The translations under genes were made by a program, and so were the position numbers. Of a stretch of DNA of 64,000 nt, positions 60,690 to 64,000 are shown piece by piece. The DNA is from Labrenzia sp. VG12. GTDB taxonomy: Bacteria; Pseudomonadota; Alphaproteobacteria; Rhizobiales; Stappiaceae. Location: the NCBI RefSeq assembly GCF_002237595.1, contig NZ_CP022529.1:3472001-3536000 (forward strand), given 5' to 3'. The notes below the pieces were generated by a model. That model had not been told where the DNA came from, did not search any database, and worked only from the letters and a program-made list of their open reading frames with translations. Numbering within the stretch: position 1 is the stretch's first letter; every line of letters starts with the position of its first letter.

Positions 60690-60851
60690 ACAACGATTAT
60701 GGGTCGCTGCATGCGGCGGTCAATCCGGGAATTTGACACATGTTCGTGCACGGAAGGTGCAAGGGCTCGGTTCTTCGGTTCGAAAAGCGTCTAGACGCTT
60801 CTTTCCAAAAGACTTTTCAACCCACGCACCGCAATCGGCACGACAACAAGC

Positions 60852-60977
60852 TTAGCCCTGGCGTGCCTTGAAACGCGGGTTTTTCTTGTTGATGATGTAG
60901 ACACGGCCTTTCCGGCGAACCATGCGGTTGTCGCGGTGGCGGGTCATGAGCGCTTTAAGCGAATTCTTGATCTTCAT
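60852..60977 (-). CDS. rpmJ: ribosomal protein bL36
   Basis: A 41-residue frame: MKIKNSLKALMTRHRDNRMV, then RRKGRVYIINKKNPRFKARQG. The RRKGRVYIINKKNPRFKARQG end is diagnostic of L36. It lacks the Cys/His zinc ligands, so it is the zinc-independent form. AGTGACATG contains the start; GGGGGAC lies upstream. Confidence 0.93.
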   Translation of the reverse strand: MKIKNSLKALMTRHRDNRMVRRKGRVYIINKKNPRFKARQG

Positions 60978-61017
60978 GTCACTGTCCCCCTTAAGGGCCC
61001 TGCTTCTTTAAACCAAA

Positions 61018-61036
61018 TGAGCGCCAAAGGCGCTCA
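61018..61036 (-). terminator. hairpin after tRNA-Val
   Basis: The stem TGAGCGCC / GGCGCTCA with a 3-base loop lies about 90 bp downstream of the tRNA 3' end, followed on the minus strand by TTTGGTTT. A probable terminator of the tRNA transcript. Confidence 0.6.
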
Positions 61037-61127
61037 GTTTCGATTGGATCGGCCTGGAAGCAGCAGCAGCTGATGCGCCTGTCTTCAGATCAATCCGCGC
61101 TTCATGAACCCTCAATCAGCGCAATAA

Positions 61128-61202
61128 TGGTGGGCGTGACAGGGATTGAACCTGTGACCCCTTCGATGTCAACGAAGTGCTCTCCCGCTGAGCTACACGC
61201 CC
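61128..61202 (-). tRNA. tRNA-Val (GAC)
   Basis: A 75-nt gene including an encoded CCA end. Acceptor GGGCGTG pairs with CACGCCC. The D-arm contains GCTCAGCGGGAGAGC, the anticodon stem is CTTCG/CGAAG with loop TTGACAT (anticodon GAC), and the T-arm ACAGG-TTCAATC-CCTGT is complete. Read on the minus strand. Confidence 0.97.
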
Positions 61203-61351
61203 GAATTTCTCGGTAGTCCGGCGCCCCAACGCCGTGGTGGAGTGCGATATAACGGGGATCAGCAGGGAGTGCAACCCCCCTTTTTCACCGAACCGTCAAA
61301 ATTTCCCCAGCAAGGGCCGGCACACCAATCGGCCCTTGCGTCAGGTGGCCA

Positions 61352-61711
61352 TCAGGCCGCCAGCATCCGCTCCACTTCCTGAACCAGGTCCTTGAGATGA
61401 AACGGCTTCGACAGGACCTTGGCGTCCTTTGGGGCGTCCGATTCCGGATTGAGCGCCACCGCGGCAAAACCGGTGATGAACATCACCTTCAGGTCCGGAT
61501 CGAGTTCGGTCGCCCGCCGTGCCAGTTCGATCCCGTCCATTTCCGGCATCACGATGTCGGTCAGGAGCAGCGAGAACGGCTCTTCGCGCAAACGTTCATA
61601 GGCACTTTTGCCGTTATCGAACGAGACGACATCATAACCGGCATTTTCCAGCGCCTTGGCCAGAAAGCGGCGCATGTCATTGTCATCTTCGGCAAGCAGG
61701 ATACGCGGCAT
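61352..61711 (-). CDS. cpdR: CpdR single-domain response regulator
   Basis: A 119-residue receiver with no output domain: acidic pocket AEDDNDMRRFLA, phosphoacceptor Asp52 in LLLTDIVMPEMDG, and Lys in LSKPFHL. It matches CpdR, which in its unphosphorylated form directs ClpXP to degrade CtrA and other cell-cycle proteins. FDNGKSAYERLREEPFSLLLTDIVMPEMDGIELAR is typical of the alphaproteobacterial CpdR clade. It works with RcdA, also encoded in this window. Divergent from the amidohydrolase gene. Confidence 0.9.
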   Translation of the reverse strand: MPRILLAEDDNDMRRFLAKALENAGYDVVSFDNGKSAYERLREEPFSLLLTDIVMPEMDGIELARRATELDPDLKVMFITGFAAVALNPESDAPKDAKVLSKPFHLKDLVQEVERMLAA

Positions 61712-61892
61712 CTTGATCGACCAGGTCCCTTATTCTATGGCGGTTGTGTTTCAGCCGGTTATAGCTCGAATTCCACAGAATGATAGGAAGAATTGGTTCT
61801 CCTTGGGTTTTGAGGTCATCACTGTGGACTGTGTGTTGATTCCTTGGCACCATGGGTGATCGCCAAATCGGGCGGGCAACGGGAAAAACAAT

Positions 61893-62813
61893 TTGACGGA
61901 CAATCAGAAGCCCTCATCAAAAGCTCCCTTTGAAGCCGACTTCAACGGCCTGCCAGCGTTCGATGTCCTGTGCCCCGCAGATCAGCGGATCCCCTTCGTT
62001 TTCAATTCGCCCCATTCCGGCCGGCAGTATTCAAAGAGCTTCCTGGAATCCTCGCGACTCGATGAAAAGTCCATTCGCCGTTCGGAAGATGCCTATGTGG
62101 ACGATCTCTTCGCCCATGTGGTGCCGCTCGGTGCGCCATTGCTGCGCGCGCATTTCCCCCGCGCCTATCTGGATGTGAACCGCGAGCCCTATGAGCTCGA
62201 CCCGAAGATGTTCGAAGGCCGGCTGCCGACTTACGCAAATGTGCGCTCGATCCGGGTCGCAGGCGGTCTCGGCACCGTCGCCCGCATCGTCAGTGAAAAT
62301 CACGAGATCTACCGGCACAAGCTCCCGGTTCAAGAAGCGCTCAGCCGGGTCGAGGAAATCTACAAGCCGTATCATTCCACGTTGCGGCGTCTTCTTGCCC
62401 AGACCCACGTCACATTCGGCCATGCGGTGCTGATCGATTGTCATTCGATGCCCTCCAGCGTCAAATGCCAGACCACGGATACACGCCCGGATTTCATCCT
62501 GGGCGACCGGTATGGCACCAGCTGCAGCAGCGACCTGACCGAATTTGCCTGCACCATCCTGAAAGACATGGGATACAGCGTTTCCCGCAACAAACCTTAT
62601 GCCGGCGGCTTCATCACGGAACATTACGGCCGTCCGTCAAGCGGCCTGCATGCCCTTCAGATCGAGATCAACCGTGGCCTATATCTGAATGAGGCCACGC
62701 AGGAACCCTCCGCAGGCTTCGGCGACCTGTTTCACAATCTGCGTGATTTTGCCCGCGAACTCACATCCATGCCGGATGCTGCCCTGCCCGCCGACTCCAT
62801 CGCTGCCGAATAA
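61893..62813 (+). CDS. N-formylglutamate amidohydrolase family protein (copy 2)
   Basis: The TTG start with GGGA upstream gives 306 residues. PFVFNSPHSGRQYSKSFLESSRLDEKSIRRSEDAYVDDLFAHVVPLGAPLLRAHFPRAYLDVNREPYELDPKMF, VLIDCHSMPS and EHYGRPSSGLHALQIEINRGLYLNE are FGase family features with metal His and Glu residues. This copy is the HutG-like form, often found beside cpdR in relatives. It differs strongly from the member at 55713. Confidence 0.9.
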   Translation: MTDNQKPSSKAPFEADFNGLPAFDVLCPADQRIPFVFNSPHSGRQYSKSFLESSRLDEKSIRRSEDAYVDDLFAHVVPLGAPLLRAHFPRAYLDVNREPYELDPKMFEGRLPTYANVRSIRVAGGLGTVARIVSENHEIYRHKLPVQEALSRVEEIYKPYHSTLRRLLAQTHVTFGHAVLIDCHSMPSSVKCQTTDTRPDFILGDRYGTSCSSDLTEFACTILKDMGYSVSRNKPYAGGFITEHYGRPSSGLHALQIEINRGLYLNEATQEPSAGFGDLFHNLRDFARELTSMPDAALPADSIAAE

Positions 62814-62845
62814 AAAAAAGGCCGCACTCAAGAAATGAGGCGGCC
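62812..62845 (-). terminator. leftward terminator downstream of the amidohydrolase
   Basis: The stem GGCCGC-CTCA / TGAG-GCGGCC with one bulged base is followed on the minus strand by eight T. It would stop transcription coming leftward from the repeat region rather than the amidohydrolase message, which has no T-run on its own strand. Confidence 0.6.
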
Positions 62846-62974
62846 CGAGTCTAGGGAGGAAACGCCCAAGGAGGGCGCGTGCAATACAACGTATCGCACC
62901 GCAATAAAATCGCATTGCACCGCACAAACGTCAAGCCTCCACACCCTCTCAAACTGAACAAAGTATGAGCAGTT

Positions 62975-63243
62975 AGAGCATTTCCCGTTCAGATTGGCGC
63001 CTTCTGCCGAAGCCAGTTTGGTTCAAGGTCAAGGAAGCTGACGAAGAGCGTGCTGGCGGCACGGTCGAGACAGCTTCCGCGGGCATTGAACCAAACTGGC
63101 CCGGCCCTTCGGATTTGTGTCTGGCGGCTGCCTGCTTTGTCGGACCGCTTGTCCATAGCCCCGCTATGGGCTGCCCGCCCCTCCGCGCAGATCACCTCGC
63201 CAGACCTCAAACAGAATGAGCCAATCTGACCGGGAAATGCTCT
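62975..63243. repeat. 269-bp nested inverted-repeat element (MITE-like)
   Basis: The 24-bp ends are inverted copies with one mismatch. Inside, arm 1 has a perfect 15-bp stem (63012-63026 with 63086-63100), then an 8-bp stem (63033-63040 with 63071-63078), then a 5-bp hairpin CGTGC-TGGCG-GCACG. Arm 2 has an 8-bp stem GTCTGGCG/CGCCAGAC (63119-63126 with 63198-63205) and a 7-bp hairpin CCATAGC-CCC-GCTATGG (63153-63169). The whole folds into a branched, Y-shaped structure in either strand. No target-site duplication is evident. The minus-strand open frame through it is judged non-coding. Confidence 0.75.
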
Positions 63244-63343
63244 GATCAGGTTTTGCAGATTCATTTTTTTGCAGAACAGGTTATACAGGCGGCACTTCAG
63301 ACTGACCTGATAATGACGGCGTGTTGCCCGGCGGAGGATATTG

Positions 63344-64000
63344 ATGTCGCAGCCTGTTTCCAGCTCCCATGCTTATGCCTCTTTTTTGGACAGGCTTGCG
63401 GATGCGGCCAGCCACGCGATCATGCCGCATTTCCGGCAGGGCTTTGCGGTCGACAACAAATGGGACACCGGCTTCGACCCGGTAACGGTCGCCGACAGGA
63501 ACGGCGAAACCGCCATGCGCGACCTGATCAACAAGGCCTATCCGGACCATGGCATCCTGGGCGAGGAACACGGCCCGGAAAATCTGGGCGCAGAACATGT
63601 CTGGGTGCTGGATCCGATCGACGGCACGAGAGCCTTTATCACCGGACTGCCGACCTGGGGCACGCTGATCGGGCTGAAGACCGAGGGCCGGCCCAGCCTG
63701 GGCATGATGGTGCAGCCCTATATCGGTGAACGCTTCGGTGGCGACGGCGCCATGGCCTGGTACCGGGGCCCGCTCGGCACCAACCGGATCTCGACCCGGG
63801 CCTGTGAAGACCTGAAGGACGCCACCATCTTCACCACCACACCTGCGCTCTTCAACGACAGCGAGCGCGCAGCCTTCGACCGTGTCGAAACCCAGGCCCA
63901 GCTGTCCCGCTACGGCACGGATTGCTACGCCTATTGCATGGTTGCCGCCGGTCATGGCGATGCCGTGATCGAATCCGGCCTTCAGGCCTACGACATTGTT
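63344..64000 (+). CDS. hisN: inositol-monophosphatase-like histidinol-phosphatase (3' end outside window)
   Basis: ATG 63344 with GGAGG 6 bp upstream opens a frame that runs off the end of the window; 219 codons are visible. DPVTVADRNGETAMRDLINKAYPDHGILGEEHG, VWVLDPIDGTRAFITGLPTWGTLIGLK and the later AYCMVAAGHGDAVIESGLQAYDI are metal- and substrate-site motifs of the IMPase superfamily. GTRAFITGLPTWGTLIG in particular is characteristic of HisN, which removes phosphate from histidinol phosphate. Assignment to HisN rather than a generic IMPase is likely but not certain without the C-terminus. Confidence 0.85.
   Translation, partial: MSQPVSSSHAYASFLDRLADAASHAIMPHFRQGFAVDNKWDTGFDPVTVADRNGETAMRDLINKAYPDHGILGEEHGPENLGAEHVWVLDPIDGTRAFITGLPTWGTLIGLKTEGRPSLGMMVQPYIGERFGGDGAMAWYRGPLGTNRISTRACEDLKDATIFTTTPALFNDSERAAFDRVETQAQLSRYGTDCYAYCMVAAGHGDAVIESGLQAYDIV

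Noticed and set aside
62989..63264. Minus-strand 91-codon open frame through the repeat element
   Set aside because: It is entirely inside the nested inverted repeats, has no ribosome binding site, and its composition reflects the stems; treated as non-coding.
1..64000. CRISPR arrays, prophage or insertion-sequence transposase genes
   Set aside because: None seen: there is no regularly spaced direct repeat and no transposase, integrase or phage structural motif in the translated frames.

Overview
The window is alphaproteobacterial, high-GC chromosomal DNA. Four genes that are characteristic of this class for cell-cycle or nucleoid control are recognisable: trcR (DUF1013), rcdA (DUF1465), gapR (DUF2312) and cpdR. 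The housekeeping genes also fit: zinc-free L31, a split purE/purK pair, CoxIV of an aa3 oxidase, and a DUF1244/gapR/DUF1036/pyk neighbourhood. I infer a member of the Hyphomicrobiales, most likely Stappiaceae (Roseibium/Labrenzia-like). That genus-level guess is inference only. No prophage, insertion sequence, CRISPR array or conjugation gene was seen.

Layout. 1-5.1 kb: the end of an OmpA/MotB-like envelope protein, a small secreted protein, and a ChaN-PDZ plus M1 peptidase pair. 5.1-11.7 kb: a LuxR-HTH protein and an NTF2-fold protein, then a probable catabolic operon (DUF1185 protein, alpha/beta hydrolase, flavin reductase, luciferase-like monooxygenase, aldehyde dehydrogenase) divergent from a LysR regulator. 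11.7-15.9 kb: an M50-like membrane protein and a TetR-controlled divergent locus (Rieske oxygenase on one side, sterol-desaturase-type hydroxylase plus DUF2141 on the other) that appears to be decaying. 15.9-17.7 kb: a secreted caspase-domain protein. 17.8-24.4 kb: an Lrp regulator divergent from a complete leucine dehydrogenase and branched-chain 2-oxoacid dehydrogenase operon. 24.5-27.4 kb: a TAXI-type TRAP transporter with a frameshifted permease.

27.5-64 kb is mostly core genome: trcR, a quinone oxidoreductase, a structured RNA candidate, rcdA, rpmE, an ABC exporter, prpE, a TauE/SafE permease, an acyl-CoA synthetase, two DUF465 proteins, purEK, a MATE pump, rpsU, a TPR lipoprotein, a pseudouridine synthase, coxIV, a UbiB-like kinase, DUF3445, pepF, a sigma-54 response regulator, a DUF882 peptidase, the gapR-pyk block, rpmJ, tRNA-Val(GAC), cpdR, an N-formylglutamate amidohydrolase, a 269-bp branched inverted-repeat element, and the start of a hisN-like gene.

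The most unusual signals are non-coding or concern gene integrity. They are: a nested inverted repeat at 62975-63243; a chain of hairpins ending in a terminator at 29898-30063, just before a near-consensus CtrA box and a near-perfect sigma-54 promoter upstream of rcdA; an internal TGA in the Rieske gene; a lost start codon in the DUF2141 gene; and single-base frameshifts in G/C runs of the LysR and TRAP permease genes. The two frameshifts could be sequencing errors; the two substitutions at the TetR locus look more like real decay.
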